IMG/VR virus record: IMGVR_UViG_3300049830_000097
Location: 1-37,158 of that record
DNA from: a virus
Direction: 5' to 3' (one strand)
Length of the DNA stretch: 37,158 nucleotides
The position numbers and the translations under genes are program-made. Positions 17,501 through 26,095 of the stretch are shown piece by piece; the first letter of the stretch is position 1; the number at the start of each line of letters is the position of its first letter. The notes beneath the pieces were generated by a model. That model saw nothing but the letters and a program-made list of their open reading frames with translations, ran no database searches and had not been told where the DNA came from.

Positions 17501-18581
17501 CGAAGGCGGCCAGTCGGCGCAGGCTTACCGTGACTTTCTGACCAGCCAGGGCCACGACATCACCGGCATGAACGAGCCCGTGCTGGTGCGCGAGCGCGCG
17601 ACGAAACTTACCGACGAGGAGCGCAAGGCATTTACGGTCGAAGCCAATAAGCCGGCCATCATGGCCATGAGCGCAGTCGAGCGCGCACAAGCAGACGCGC
17701 AGCAACTCAACGATGCGGCCCTCTCGCAGTTGCACCCGGGCGAACTAACCAGCCCGGCCAATGCAGGGTTTGCGCGCGCATTCTTGTCCTCAATGGCGCC
17801 CGGAGAGCGCAATGCGCTGCTCGATGCTTCTGGCAACCTCAGCCAGGAGGGCGTGCGACGCATGCAGGCGGCCATCCTCGCCCGCGCCTACGGGCGATCC
17901 CCGGAGTCGCTCAGTGTTCTCAGCCGCATGCTTGAGTCGACGGATGCAGAATCTCGCTCTGTGCTGGGCGCACTGACAGATGCCGCGCCGGCATTCGCCA
18001 AACTGCGCGAGGCAGTCGATCAGGGCCAAGTCGACCCGGCCTTCGACTTGTCTGGCAAGGTCGCCAAGGCGGTCGAGGAACTCGCAGCGGTGCGCGCCAA
18101 GGGCCAGTCAGTGGGCGAGGCGCTCAAGCAGACCGATATGCTCAACCCGCGCGACCCGCAGGTCGATGCCGTGCTCAAGTCGTTCTACAACGACAAAGGT
18201 ACGCGCCTGGCTCCGCGAGATCGCATCGCCGGCACGCTGGCCAAGTACGCAGATGATGCCGCTGCGGTTTCTCGCAATCAGGGCGACATGTTTGGGAGCT
18301 CAGAGCGCACGCCCGACGCGCTGCTTGAGCAGGCGCGCGAGGCAAACCCGGAACCGAAGGCCGCGAAGCAGGAAGACCTTTTCGCGGTCAACGCTGCGCG
18401 CCAAGCTGTCGACTCGCTCGATATTCGGGTGCCCACCGGTACATTCGACGAGAGCGGTGCGCCCGTGACCATGTCTGCCAGGGAACTGCTGGCGCAATCC
18501 GACGCAGAAATTCAGGCGGCGCAAAATGACGCCAAGGCTTACGAAGCCGCTGCCGACTGTTACTTGAGCACCGGAGTCTAA
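14556..18581 (+). CDS. Giant polyvalent ejected protein: zeta-like kinase, ART-like and ddrB-ParB-like domains
   Basis: 1341 residues. The ATG at 14556 overlaps the prior stop and starts MSDLFALDDEGNRAVAQ; an upstream in-frame extension to 14340 only shadows the previous gene. Residues about 30-270 are Gly/Ala-rich and may be membrane-active. About 427-570 is a zeta-toxin-like P-loop kinase with Walker A GGTGAGKT (435-442). About 733-890 resembles the ART-PolyVal ADP-ribosyltransferase fold, with LFRGSP (R738), a GLIYLTEDRNYAAQYA strand-helix (755-769) and a late YDSVRYRERM strand. About 895-1060 matches the ddrB-like ParB-superfamily domain (VRPKVVEASKLL; PQELQPRQRGARAAS; NAVESGNGRVMALRR). 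Such chains of effector domains are called polyvalent proteins and are injected with phage DNA to act against host defences. Activity is inferred. Confidence 0.85.
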   Translation: MSDLFALDDEGNRAVAQEAAANPLDPHDYRKGLFTGTVSAVGQGLLRGGVAVGRSLELAGSVPIAFAEPLLGKREGDLTDAYFGAIDPHLRDATDYWTPNAEENGAAANVLGGFAEAGIPLALGGGNPVPLIATAGLSGAMRASDEGVGPNTAAAVGTIEAAANAVGFKVPFLGNSLLTRVASGAAGNMAVGAGSTEASRLLLQATGNNELADQYNPLDLKARAVDTLMGVAFGTLAHFADGHVTPTERDAALSTLNAKHAAEDTAPGTPADLGAAQAHQAAIDQAVNSILRGEPVVAPPAVTEANFKPRDFGPAPEVPAELKALDAELTGPTLNIEPGRDLTPDQRAIEERFRQQIGSDPEAAVEAYSKLPDSAGGKIINTDTARELSPDYLADRTQSAAVHEPASALMKYLFAKKLAEEPGPGERPVVLFSAGGTGAGKTTALEKLIPARVAEAQVVYDTNLNTFDSGVKKIDQALAARKEVTIAYVYRHPIEALVKGALTRAMRQEKEFGSGRTVPVPDHIDTHTGSRDVIEQLMAHYANDKRVQFQVIDNSHGPNGAREANIADIPKVAPEAHNALREQAYKSLTEELQAGRISESVYRGFSAGREPPANDTRGMVEGSGQADGGIPQQADGQAQVADGWASTPGDNPGVTHFALEGTGATVDALPIGRNGQVLYFAKVNGHDIGGSEFYSLQDAKAAALEAASRTIDLTPADRKWFGDSQALDANDQPLMLFRGSPKPGGTTLSGDGHGLIYLTEDRNYAAQYAGQGADARVHQFILKTEKPLQISNVNDYPRYWGMDLESRGVKDASKLIAADEGLKDTQQHRVDFDAIIQGNKPLLEAIKAAGYDSVRYRERMLEDSNPHWSWVAWDKTRLRAAEPPPTQKVFTATGRQIDVRPKVVEASKLLTSDHPKYPQELQPRQRGARAASSAQVSEIAQNLRPELLGQSATADTGAPIVGADNAVESGNGRVMALRRVYAEGGQSAQAYRDFLTSQGHDITGMNEPVLVRERATKLTDEERKAFTVEANKPAIMAMSAVERAQADAQQLNDAALSQLHPGELTSPANAGFARAFLSSMAPGERNALLDASGNLSQEGVRRMQAAILARAYGRSPESLSVLSRMLESTDAESRSVLGALTDAAPAFAKLREAVDQGQVDPAFDLSGKVAKAVEELAAVRAKGQSVGEALKQTDMLNPRDPQVDAVLKSFYNDKGTRLAPRDRIAGTLAKYADDAAAVSRNQGDMFGSSERTPDALLEQAREANPEPKAAKQEDLFAVNAARQAVDSLDIRVPTGTFDESGAPVTMSARELLAQSDAEIQAAQNDAKAYEAAADCYLSTGV

Positions 18582-18583
18582 CC

Positions 18584-21052
18584 ATGCGTGCCGCATGCAT
18601 TCACGCCGCATCCGCTGCCATCGGCCGCCAACTCACTGAGGCCGAGGCCAACAAGATCGAGGAGCGCCTTGGTGCCAGCATGCGCAAGCTCGCGCGCGAC
18701 GACCCGCAGGGCTGGCAGGCCAAGCCAACCGCTGAGCGTGTACGTGAAGCTGCCAGCGATGCGGCTATCGGTCTGGTCGCAGAGAAACAGCTCGCGCAGC
18801 AGCGCCAGGCGCTTACCATTCTGGCCACCGGCAGAATCCTGCAGCACATTCGTGAATCGAAGGCCCGCGGTATGACGGGATTCGATGCGCTCGACCGACT
18901 CATCGCCTTCAAGGCTGATCGCAAGGCGAATGTACTCTCGATGGAAAGCCAGGCGCGGGCGATCGAGCGGGATGCTGAGCGCCAGATGATCGGCACGCTT
19001 GAGGCCTCCAATCCGAAGTTTTTCGGGCTGATCGCCAACAAGGAAGGCGAGCAGGCGATCGTGCGCGAACTGTTCGGGGAAAGCACCGGAATCCCTGAAG
19101 CGCGTAAGGGTGCCGAGGAGTTCCACAAGGTCACAAGCGCGCTGCGCGAGCGTTTCAACCGGGCGGGCGGTGACGTCGGCCAGCTCGAGGACTGGGGCCT
19201 GCCGCACCACCATTCGCAGATGAAGGTCGCCAAGGCCGGCCGAGAGGCATGGATTGCCGACGTGTTGCCAATCCTCAAGCGCGAGGCCTACGTCAACGAG
19301 GACGGTTCGCGCATGAGCGAGCCACAGCTAGATTCATTTCTCTCCCATGCATGGGAGACGATTGCCACCAACGGGGCGAACAAGGTCGATCCCGGCCAGT
19401 TCAAGGGCGGCGGCGCGCGTGCCAATAGAGGCAATGCCAGCAGGCAGATTCACTTTAAGGATGCGCAGAGCTATATCGACTATCAGGCGAAGTACGCCGA
19501 GCGGTCTCTGTATGAGGTGATGGTTGGCCACGTTGCCGGTGTATCCAAAGACATCGCAATGGTCGAGACGATGGGCCCGAACCCTGACCACATGTTCCGC
19601 TACGTGCGCGACGCACTGGTGATCGATGCAAAACATGCCGACCAGACCAAACTCGGAAAGATCGAAGCAGAAGCCCGGCGCGTAGAATCTCTGTACAACG
19701 TCGTGTCTGGGAAAACTCAGCCCGTAGCGAGTGAGCACCTGGCGCGCACGTTCGACACGTTGCGCAACTGGATGGGCGCCAGCCGTCTAGGATCTTCGTT
19801 CATCACCAGTTTCAGCGACGATGCGACGATGCACCTGACCGCGCACGTCAACAACCTGCCCGAAATGCGACTTATCGCCAACGAACTGGCAGCCCTAAAT
19901 CCTGCGAACAAGATGGAAGAGCGCATGGCGCTGCGCGCGGGCCTCTCCATGAACACGATGCTCAGCTATCTCAACCGGTTCGGACAGGATGGCCTCGGCT
20001 CAAGTTTCAGTTCTAAACTCCTCAACACGACGCTGCGCGTCAGTGGCCTAAATGCCATCACCGAGGCGCGTCGCCGGGCCTTCGGTGTCACCTACATGCA
20101 TGCGCTTGGTGCGATCGTTCGAGACCATGCTGATCTTGCAGCTATCGACAAGGATGACCATGCCATCCTGCTATCCAAGGGCATCACTCCGACCGACTTC
20201 GCAGTGTGGAAGAAGGCCGAGCTCGAGGACTGGGGAAGTGGCAACAATACGATGCTGACGCCCGAAGCCATATACCGGATCCCAGACGCCAGCCTTCAGG
20301 AACTCGGTGACCCGAAGGTGCTCAAGGAGCAGGCCGCAACTCGGCTGCTGGGCGCGACGCTGGAAGAGACCGACGTCGCGGTGATCGAGCCAGGCGCGCG
20401 GGAGCGTGCGCAGGTGGGCGAGGGCGTACAGCGCGGGACGATCAAGGGCGAGCTGTTGCGGAGTTTCTACCAGTTCAAGAGTTTTCCGCTGGCCATGATC
20501 GAGAAGCACTGGCAGCGCGGCATGAGTTACCCGAACAAGGGCGGCCGGGCTGCCTACCTAGCGACCCTCTTGGCGGCTACCACCATCCTCGGCATGGTGT
20601 CCCTGCAGGTCGACCAGGTGCTGCAGGGCAAGGATCCGCGTAACCTCAACCCAGCCAAGAAGGGCGGCGTGCGCAACTGGATTGCGGCGATGCTCAAGGG
20701 TGGATCGCTGGGCATCTACGGCGACTTTCTCTTCAGCGACTCGACATCAGGCGGCAACAGCCCGCTCGCTAGCCTGGCGGGGCCGGTGGCCGGCATGGCC
20801 GAAGACTTCTTCAAACTCACGCAAGGCAGCATCATGAAGGCCTCGCAGGGAAAACGGACGAACTTCGGCGCCGAGCTGGTGCGGTTCATCCGCGGCAATA
20901 CGCCCGGCGCTTCCATCTGGTATGCAAAAGGCGCACTGGATCACTTGATCTTTCACCGCCTGCAGGAATACTTCAGCCCCGGCTACTTGGGAACGCTTCG
21001 CAACAGGGCCGAGAGGGAGTTCGGACAACGGTATTGGTGGGAACCTGGGTAG
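18584..21052 (+). CDS. Large internal virion protein (gp16-like position)
   Basis: 822 residues. GGAG stands before the ATG, three bases after the previous stop. It is mainly helical: a charged N-terminal half (EAEANKIEERLGASMRKLAR) and a conserved-looking segment VGQLEDWGLPHHHSQMKV that recurs in large podovirus and mobile-element structural proteins. A hydrophobic segment near residues 650-675 (AAYLATLLAATTILGMVSLQ) is followed by QGKDPRNLNP, a pattern also found in other ejected phage proteins. It ends FGQRYWWEPG. It is probably the third ejected core protein. I see no lytic transglycosylase motif. It closes the internal-protein operon. Confidence 0.75.
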   Translation: MRAACIHAASAAIGRQLTEAEANKIEERLGASMRKLARDDPQGWQAKPTAERVREAASDAAIGLVAEKQLAQQRQALTILATGRILQHIRESKARGMTGFDALDRLIAFKADRKANVLSMESQARAIERDAERQMIGTLEASNPKFFGLIANKEGEQAIVRELFGESTGIPEARKGAEEFHKVTSALRERFNRAGGDVGQLEDWGLPHHHSQMKVAKAGREAWIADVLPILKREAYVNEDGSRMSEPQLDSFLSHAWETIATNGANKVDPGQFKGGGARANRGNASRQIHFKDAQSYIDYQAKYAERSLYEVMVGHVAGVSKDIAMVETMGPNPDHMFRYVRDALVIDAKHADQTKLGKIEAEARRVESLYNVVSGKTQPVASEHLARTFDTLRNWMGASRLGSSFITSFSDDATMHLTAHVNNLPEMRLIANELAALNPANKMEERMALRAGLSMNTMLSYLNRFGQDGLGSSFSSKLLNTTLRVSGLNAITEARRRAFGVTYMHALGAIVRDHADLAAIDKDDHAILLSKGITPTDFAVWKKAELEDWGSGNNTMLTPEAIYRIPDASLQELGDPKVLKEQAATRLLGATLEETDVAVIEPGARERAQVGEGVQRGTIKGELLRSFYQFKSFPLAMIEKHWQRGMSYPNKGGRAAYLATLLAATTILGMVSLQVDQVLQGKDPRNLNPAKKGGVRNWIAAMLKGGSLGIYGDFLFSDSTSGGNSPLASLAGPVAGMAEDFFKLTQGSIMKASQGKRTNFGAELVRFIRGNTPGASIWYAKGALDHLIFHRLQEYFSPGYLGTLRNRAEREFGQRYWWEPG

Positions 21053-21103
21053 TCTCAGCCGCAGCGGGCTCCCGATCCGGCCGCAGTCGTGGGACAATGA
21101 GCC

Positions 21104-21460
21104 ATGCGTGATGATCAGTACGTCAAGTTCAAGCACCTGGCCGATCGACTCGTCGACGTGGTAGTCGACGAACTGAACCCGGACGGTTGGAGCGGGGCGG
21201 GCATGACGCTGTCCGAGATGGACAAGGACACGCGCGGCGACCGGTATTGGTCGAAGAAGAACGCCAGCCAGACGCTATCCATCCTGATGAAGATGCACTC
21301 GCTCACGCGGATGGTCGAACAGATGCACATGCCGGCCAACGAGGGCGGCGCTATTGAAGACACCGACGCGCAGCTCGATAAGCAGATTCGCTCGGCTGAG
21401 AAGCAGGCCGAAGAAATCATGAGGCGCGTGCAGGCGCGCGCGAATGAGCAGCCCCGCTAG
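21104..21460 (+). CDS. Candidate terminase small subunit / packaging accessory
   Basis: 118 residues beginning MRDDQYVKFKHLADRLVDVV. The second half is a long charged helix (AQLDKQIRSAEKQAEEIMRR) suited to coiled-coil oligomers. It overlaps the large terminase gene by 17 bases and is of the right size for a small terminase subunit, which would bind the packaging site and recruit the motor. There is no clear helix-turn-helix, so this name rests mostly on position. No strong ribosome site is seen before the ATG; only GGGACAATGAG lies just upstream. Confidence 0.6.
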   Translation: MRDDQYVKFKHLADRLVDVVVDELNPDGWSGAGMTLSEMDKDTRGDRYWSKKNASQTLSILMKMHSLTRMVEQMHMPANEGGAIEDTDAQLDKQIRSAEKQAEEIMRRVQARANEQPR

Positions 21461-23081
21461 ACCGAAAGTTTCGTTCACCGTCTTCTTCGTCATGTGGGCC
21501 CAGCTGCAGCGCTGGGAAGTCCCCGAGCTGCACATCCGCATTTGCCATTGGCTCGAGCACTGCCGCGCTCCCGTGCGCGAGTTGCTGGTGTTCCGAGGTG
21601 CGGCCAAGTCCACGATCTACGCGGTGTACAAGGCCTGGCGCCTGTACTGCAACCCGACCCGTCGCTCGCTCATTTGGGCGGCCGATGACAAGCTGGCCAC
21701 GAAGCTGACCCGCGACACCATCAACGTGCTGCGCCGTCACCCGCTGTGCGGCGGGATGTTGCCCACAAAGCCCGGCGCGCAATCCTTCTGGGTAACGGGT
21801 GCGACGGACATGCGCAACCCCTCTATGGAAGCGGTGGGCGTGAGCAGCAACGCTACCGGGTCGCGCGCGGATGACGTCGACTTCGACGACATCGAAGTGC
21901 CCAAGAACATCAAGACCGCCGAGGCGCGCGCCAATCTGCGCAACAAGATCGAGGATGCCACGCACATCGCGGTGCCAGGTAGCCAGGCGACTTACATCGG
22001 CACGCCGCACACGCACGACTCGATTTACGTTGAGCAGCAGCAGGCTGGTGCAGAAGTGCTGAAAATACCCCTGTTCGCGCATATTAGGCGATACCAGCCC
22101 GGCGGCTCGACGCGCTTCCCGTTCGACTTCAAGCCGGGCCCCGACGGTCTCTACGTGCTGGTGGGCATCGGCAAGTTCTCGCAGCTGCTACGCGAGGGGC
22201 CCGACTACCAGGTGCGCAATGGGGCGGTGGAATTCGCCACCAGCCCGCAGGCCGTGGTCGACATCTGCGCCGGCTGCGCGTGGCCTGAGCGGTTCACCCG
22301 GGCGGATATCCTGCAGCGCAGGCGCGGCACCAGAACGCTCAATGCCTGGGATTCGCAGTACCACCTCGAGGCGAAGCCCATCGAGCAGACGCGCCTTGAT
22401 CCCAGCAAGCTGCGGATCTACGAGCGGGAGCCGACCATTCGCGACGCCAATGGAGAACTGGCCATGTTCCTGGGGCAGGTTCGCATCGCGGGCGCCGTCG
22501 GCTACTGGGACTGCTCTCTGGGCAAGCTCAAGTCCGACGCCTCGGCCTTCACCCTGCTGCTCACAGATCACGCCGGGCAGCTGTACTGGCACCGCGCCGT
22601 GGGCCTCACGGGCGAGCTCGCGGACTTCGCGGACAATGGCGAATTGCGCCCGAGCCAGTGCCTGCAGATTCGAAAGCTCGTGACCGATTTCCAGATTCCC
22701 ATGATCTACGTCGAGACCAACGGGCCCGGCGGATTCGTGCCGCCGATCCTACGCCGTGCACTCAGGGGAACGGGGTGTGCGGTAACGGACGTGTGGTCGA
22801 CGGTCAACAAAAACAAGCGAATCCTCGACGCGCTCGAGCCCCCCATGAGCACGCGCTTCCTATGGGCGCACACCTCTGTGGCCAATGGCCCGGTGTGGGA
22901 TCAGATGAAGGATTTCAGCCCCGAGTCAAAGAACCAGCCCGACGATTACCTCGACTCCGTGGCTGGCGCGATAACGCAAACCCCTGTGCGGATTGGGAAG
23001 TCTGTGAGGAACTTGGACACCCCCGCGCGCAAGGATTGGCGCCGAGAAACGGGCACCCATGAGGTGACGTTCGAGAGGTAG
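21444..23081 (+). CDS. terL: Terminase large subunit
   Basis: 545 residues. The ATPase part has the Walker A FRGAAKST (50-57), in the modified form used by T7 gp19-like terminases, and the Walker B region DDVDFDDIEV (143-152). The coupling motif follows near IGTPHTHDS. The RNase H-like nuclease begins at YWDCSLGKLKSD (Asp356 the likely first metal ligand) and ends with NQPDDYLDS (Asp500, Asp501, Asp504). This motor pumps DNA into the head and cuts the concatemer. It lies after the ejected proteins rather than first in the structural block. Near its 3' end the DNA carries late element copy 3, which here encodes SVRNLD. Confidence 0.93.
   Translation: MSSPARPKVSFTVFFVMWAQLQRWEVPELHIRICHWLEHCRAPVRELLVFRGAAKSTIYAVYKAWRLYCNPTRRSLIWAADDKLATKLTRDTINVLRRHPLCGGMLPTKPGAQSFWVTGATDMRNPSMEAVGVSSNATGSRADDVDFDDIEVPKNIKTAEARANLRNKIEDATHIAVPGSQATYIGTPHTHDSIYVEQQQAGAEVLKIPLFAHIRRYQPGGSTRFPFDFKPGPDGLYVLVGIGKFSQLLREGPDYQVRNGAVEFATSPQAVVDICAGCAWPERFTRADILQRRRGTRTLNAWDSQYHLEAKPIEQTRLDPSKLRIYEREPTIRDANGELAMFLGQVRIAGAVGYWDCSLGKLKSDASAFTLLLTDHAGQLYWHRAVGLTGELADFADNGELRPSQCLQIRKLVTDFQIPMIYVETNGPGGFVPPILRRALRGTGCAVTDVWSTVNKNKRILDALEPPMSTRFLWAHTSVANGPVWDQMKDFSPESKNQPDDYLDSVAGAITQTPVRIGKSVRNLDTPARKDWRRETGTHEVTFER
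23003..23019 (+). promoter_or_regulatory. 17-bp late element, copy 3 (inside terL)
   Basis: TGTGAGGAACTTGGACA within the last 80 bases of terL and 104 bases before the tailspike ATG. It is read here in a different frame from copy 1, and copy 2 is non-coding, so the identity is a DNA-level signal rather than a shared peptide. Confidence 0.6.
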
Positions 23082-23086
23082 CGCGA

Positions 23087-23121
23087 GGCGACCCGACCCG
23101 CGCATAACGCGCGAGGTCGCC
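23087..23121 (+). promoter_or_regulatory. Hairpin over the tailspike ribosome site
   Basis: GGCGACC (23087-23093) pairs with GGTCGCC (23115-23121), with an inner stem CGCGC / GCGCG around the loop ATAAC. The likely ribosome site GAGG (23113-23116) lies in the right arm, immediately before the tailspike ATG at 23123. Folding would hide the ribosome site and could limit tailspike translation. Inference from sequence only. Confidence 0.45.
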
Positions 23122-23122
23122 C

Positions 23123-25267
23123 ATGACAGTTGCCGCCCAGACCCCCTATTCCGCGCAGACAGGTAACGGGGTCGCAACCGTCTACCCGTTCGGGTTCAAA
23201 TTGCTCCTGGCCACCGATCTGCAGGTGTACGTCGACGGCGCGTTGAAGACCAACATCACCGACTACACGGTGACGGGCCTCGGCGTCGATGCCGGCGGAT
23301 CAGTCACCTTCGTGGCGGCCCCCGCCAATGGCTCAGCTGTGCGGCTCGTGCGCGCCATGTCGCAGACCCGCAGCACCGATTACCAGCAGCTCGGCGACTT
23401 CCTCACCCCCGTCGTCAATCCTGACTTCGACCGCTCCATCCTACTCGACCAGGATCAGCAACTCGCGCTGAGCCGATCGATACACGCCCCCGCCTACGAG
23501 CCCGACGCGAACATGCAGCTGCCTGCGAAAGCGTCGCGCGCCGGCCTCGTGATCATGCTGGACTCGAATGGCGACGTCACCGTGGGGTCTCCGTCCGCCA
23601 CTGTCTACAGCGCCGACTCGATCGGTTTGCTGTTCTACGATCGCACGGCCCAGGAGATCTCCGCCGGCGTCACGCCGACGAAGTACCGATATCCGCCTCT
23701 CGACGTGCGGCGCTATGGCGCGGTGGGAGACTGGAACGGTTCTACGGGCACAGACAACCTTGCCGCGTTCAACAACGCATTCCTGGTCGCCAATGTAAGC
23801 GGTGGGACCGTCAACGTGCCGGCCGGAAATTTCCGAGTCTCCGCGCCGATCAAGATGTTCCACAACACGGCGTTCATCGGTGCGGGTGTGGGCGCGACCA
23901 CGATCACCAAGAACACCAATGCGACTATCCTCACCAACCTGACTTCTGTCCTGGTGTGCCTGACCCTCACCCGCCCTGGAGACGTCTCGGGCAACGTGAA
24001 CTGCATCCTTTACGTGCATGATGCGATCCGCGCGCTGAACGTTGAGATCGCGCACATGACGCTTACCAGTGGCGGGACGAACCCGAACACTTCCGTCGTG
24101 GATCACGCCATCGTGACCAGCGGCATGTCCAGTTGCCACATTCACGACCTGTACATCAGCTACGTGAAGATCGCGAGCTACGTCTCCCCGGTGACGTTCT
24201 TCGGCGCGCTCGAGGGGATCGAGTCCTACCACTGCGGTCAGGGGCCCTCCATCGAGGCGGGAACGTCTCTGACCATCCAGAACAACTACTCGAGCGGCTG
24301 CCGGAATTACGGCTACTACCTGCGCTCGGTGAAATACTCGACGTTCTGCAACAACGCCTGCGATTCGACCAACCAGCTCTCGGTCGAGCCGGCCTATACC
24401 GATCGCAGCGTCTACTCAGTGAGCTATGAGTTCAACGCCTGCTATGCGATGGACTGCGCCAACAATGGTGCCGAGCAGTGCTTCGGCACCCAGGTGAAAA
24501 TCGACAGCTGCATCAACTTCAAGTGGAACAACAACGTTATCCTCGGGCCGCAGTCTGACTACACCGGCGCGAACCAGATCGCCATCTTCGACATTGAGGC
24601 CGCCGCTCAGAATGTCGAGGTCCAGGACAACCTGATCAGCCGCGGCGGTGTGACGGCGCTCCAGGGCGCGGCCAGCGCGGCCGCCCACCACGACCTGTAC
24701 GTCAACTGCGCGGGCGGCAACAAGGGCTTCCGGTTCGTCAACAACTGGACCTGCAACAACCTGTTCGACAACCCCTCGACCGTCTACGGCAACAACGTCC
24801 CGACGTATAGCTCGACGCTCTTTCAGGGCGCACAGCTCCATGGCGAGTTCACCCCGAGCGCCAGTCTCCTCAACGCCACGGGCGTGGCGCTGACCTACGG
24901 CGCCTCGAACAAGGGCCGCTACTCGATCGTCAACGGCTGGATGTACATCGACTACTACCTGCACCTGGCCACGGTCGCCTACACCCCCACGGGCGCCGTC
25001 TTCGTGAGCATCGAGGGCCTGCCCCTGGCCAACCAGTCGGCCAGCCAGGGGATGATGCTGTGCGACTTCTCGAGCAACGTGACCTGGCCCACCACGGAAT
25101 CGTTCTGGGCCGCGATCGATACGACCCTGAAAACTGGTCTGATCAGGAACAGGACACAATCGAGCACGCTCCGAGCGGACGCTGCGGCATTTGCCTCCGG
25201 AAGCGTCGACGTGAAGTTTCACTTTACCGGCCAGATTTACATCGGCGACGTGGTGAACGTGATCTGA
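23123..25267 (+). CDS. Tailspike with pectate-lyase-like beta-helix
   Basis: 714 residues. Residues about 1-120 are a virion-anchoring domain like the T7 gp17 N-terminus (TPYSAQTGNGVATVYPFGF; STDYQQLGDFLTPVVNPD). From about 190 the pattern PPLDVRRYGAVGDWNGSTGT with DNLAAFNNAF and GGTVNVPAGNFRVSAPI after it is the start of a right-handed beta-helix of the pectate-lyase/GH28 type. Asn/Cys-rich turns follow (NNYSSGCRNYGYYLRS; NNACDSTNQL). The last 130 residues form a compact beta tip. The protein should bind and probably cut a host polysaccharide, setting host range. Catalytic residues cannot be assigned by eye. It follows late element copy 3 and a hairpin at its ribosome site. Confidence 0.88.
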   Translation: MTVAAQTPYSAQTGNGVATVYPFGFKLLLATDLQVYVDGALKTNITDYTVTGLGVDAGGSVTFVAAPANGSAVRLVRAMSQTRSTDYQQLGDFLTPVVNPDFDRSILLDQDQQLALSRSIHAPAYEPDANMQLPAKASRAGLVIMLDSNGDVTVGSPSATVYSADSIGLLFYDRTAQEISAGVTPTKYRYPPLDVRRYGAVGDWNGSTGTDNLAAFNNAFLVANVSGGTVNVPAGNFRVSAPIKMFHNTAFIGAGVGATTITKNTNATILTNLTSVLVCLTLTRPGDVSGNVNCILYVHDAIRALNVEIAHMTLTSGGTNPNTSVVDHAIVTSGMSSCHIHDLYISYVKIASYVSPVTFFGALEGIESYHCGQGPSIEAGTSLTIQNNYSSGCRNYGYYLRSVKYSTFCNNACDSTNQLSVEPAYTDRSVYSVSYEFNACYAMDCANNGAEQCFGTQVKIDSCINFKWNNNVILGPQSDYTGANQIAIFDIEAAAQNVEVQDNLISRGGVTALQGAASAAAHHDLYVNCAGGNKGFRFVNNWTCNNLFDNPSTVYGNNVPTYSSTLFQGAQLHGEFTPSASLLNATGVALTYGASNKGRYSIVNGWMYIDYYLHLATVAYTPTGAVFVSIEGLPLANQSASQGMMLCDFSSNVTWPTTESFWAAIDTTLKTGLIRNRTQSSTLRADAAAFASGSVDVKFHFTGQIYIGDVVNVI

Positions 25268-25270
25268 GCC

Positions 25271-25717
25271 ATGCAACTCTCCGAACACTTCACCCTCGAG
25301 GAGCTGACCTACTCGGCGATCGCCATGCGCCACGGCCTCGACAACACGCCGAACGCGGTGCAGATCGCGAACCTCGAGCGGCTGTGCGTGACGCTGCTCG
25401 AGCCGGCGCGCCTGATCCTGGGCGTGCCGATGCACATCAACAGCGGATTCCGCGCTGAGATGGTCAACATTCTGGTCGGCAGCACAGCCAAGCACTCGGC
25501 GCACCTCGACGGCAGGGCGGTCGACATCGTGCCGATCGGCGCCGCCCTGCGCAACTGCTTCGACTCGCTGCGCACGAATCTCAAGGGATACGACCAGCTG
25601 ATCATCGAGTGCAATGCGTGGATCCACCTGTCGATCCCAGACGCGCTCGAGCAGCCCCGCGGCGAGGCACTCATCGCCTGGGGCGCACCCGGTAACTGGA
25701 AGTACGCAGCAGCGTAG
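25271..25717 (+). CDS. M15-family peptidase endolysin
   Basis: 148 residues. The zinc-peptidase motif SAHLDGRAVD (Ser76, His78, Asp85) and the later NAWIHLS (His119) are the ligands and signature of M15A D-Ala-type peptidases. The N-terminal half with SEHFTLEELTYSAIAMRHGL and the INSGFRAEMVN strand are also typical. It would cut the peptide stems of peptidoglycan at lysis. There is no signal peptide or membrane anchor, so export needs a holin from the following genes. It starts four bases after the tailspike gene. Length is normal for the single-domain form. Confidence 0.92.
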   Translation: MQLSEHFTLEELTYSAIAMRHGLDNTPNAVQIANLERLCVTLLEPARLILGVPMHINSGFRAEMVNILVGSTAKHSAHLDGRAVDIVPIGAALRNCFDSLRTNLKGYDQLIIECNAWIHLSIPDALEQPRGEALIAWGAPGNWKYAAA

Positions 25718-25726
25718 GAGACCGAC

Positions 25727-25867
25727 ATGCATCTCGCATTTCACACGAAGCTCATCATCCTCGCGGTCTGGACGCTGGCCGTGTTCGGCGCCGGCATCCT
25801 GTTCGCCATGCACAACCCGCGCATTGCTGCTGCCATCGCTGCACGCGTGGCGGGGCTGCGCAAGTGA
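25727..25867 (+). CDS. 46-residue membrane peptide, candidate holin
   Basis: 46 residues with a good TAGGAG site eight bases before the ATG. It has one membrane segment (KLIILAVWTLAVFGAGILFA, residues 8-27) and a short basic tail (RIAAAIAARVAGLRK). It lies between the endolysin and another membrane protein, and its stop overlaps the next start (GTGA). Size and shape allow a minimal holin or antiholin. The sequence alone cannot tell these apart. Confidence 0.6.
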   Translation: MHLAFHTKLIILAVWTLAVFGAGILFAMHNPRIAAAIAARVAGLRK

Positions 25868-26094
25868 AGGCGTTCATCGAGCTACTTCGGGCCTTCGAGC
25901 CGCTGATCATCACGCTGATGCCGGTCATCACGATGTTTGCCGCTTGGTGGATCAAGAACCATTCCGACCGAACGGCCGACAAGCAGACGCAGGAGCTTAA
26001 GGCGCACAGCGACGAGAATCGCGTGCTCACCATGAAGCAGCTGCCAGACAAGATTGCAGAGGCCACCGGCACGCACCGGCAGCTGGAAGGCTGA
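25864..26094 (+). CDS. Candidate holin with one membrane segment
   Basis: 76 residues, GTG start overlapping the previous stop. The N-terminal part holds a hydrophobic helix (FEPLIITLMPVITMFAAWWI, about residues 11-30) with two tryptophans at its edge, followed by a charged cytoplasmic-type tail (KNHSDRTADKQTQELKAHSD). This N-in or N-out single-span plan with a charged C-terminus resembles class III holins. It is coupled to both neighbours in the lysis cassette. Together with the 46-residue peptide and the 122-residue protein downstream it offers three membrane proteins for one lysis system. Which is the holin is unproven. Confidence 0.65.
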   Translation: MKAFIELLRAFEPLIITLMPVITMFAAWWIKNHSDRTADKQTQELKAHSDENRVLTMKQLPDKIAEATGTHRQLEG

Positions 26095-26095
26095 T

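Noticed and set aside
23123-25267. Diversity-generating retroelement as in BPP-1
   Set aside because: The structural block recalls BPP-1, but there is no reverse transcriptase, no template repeat and no C-type-lectin-like end on the tailspike.
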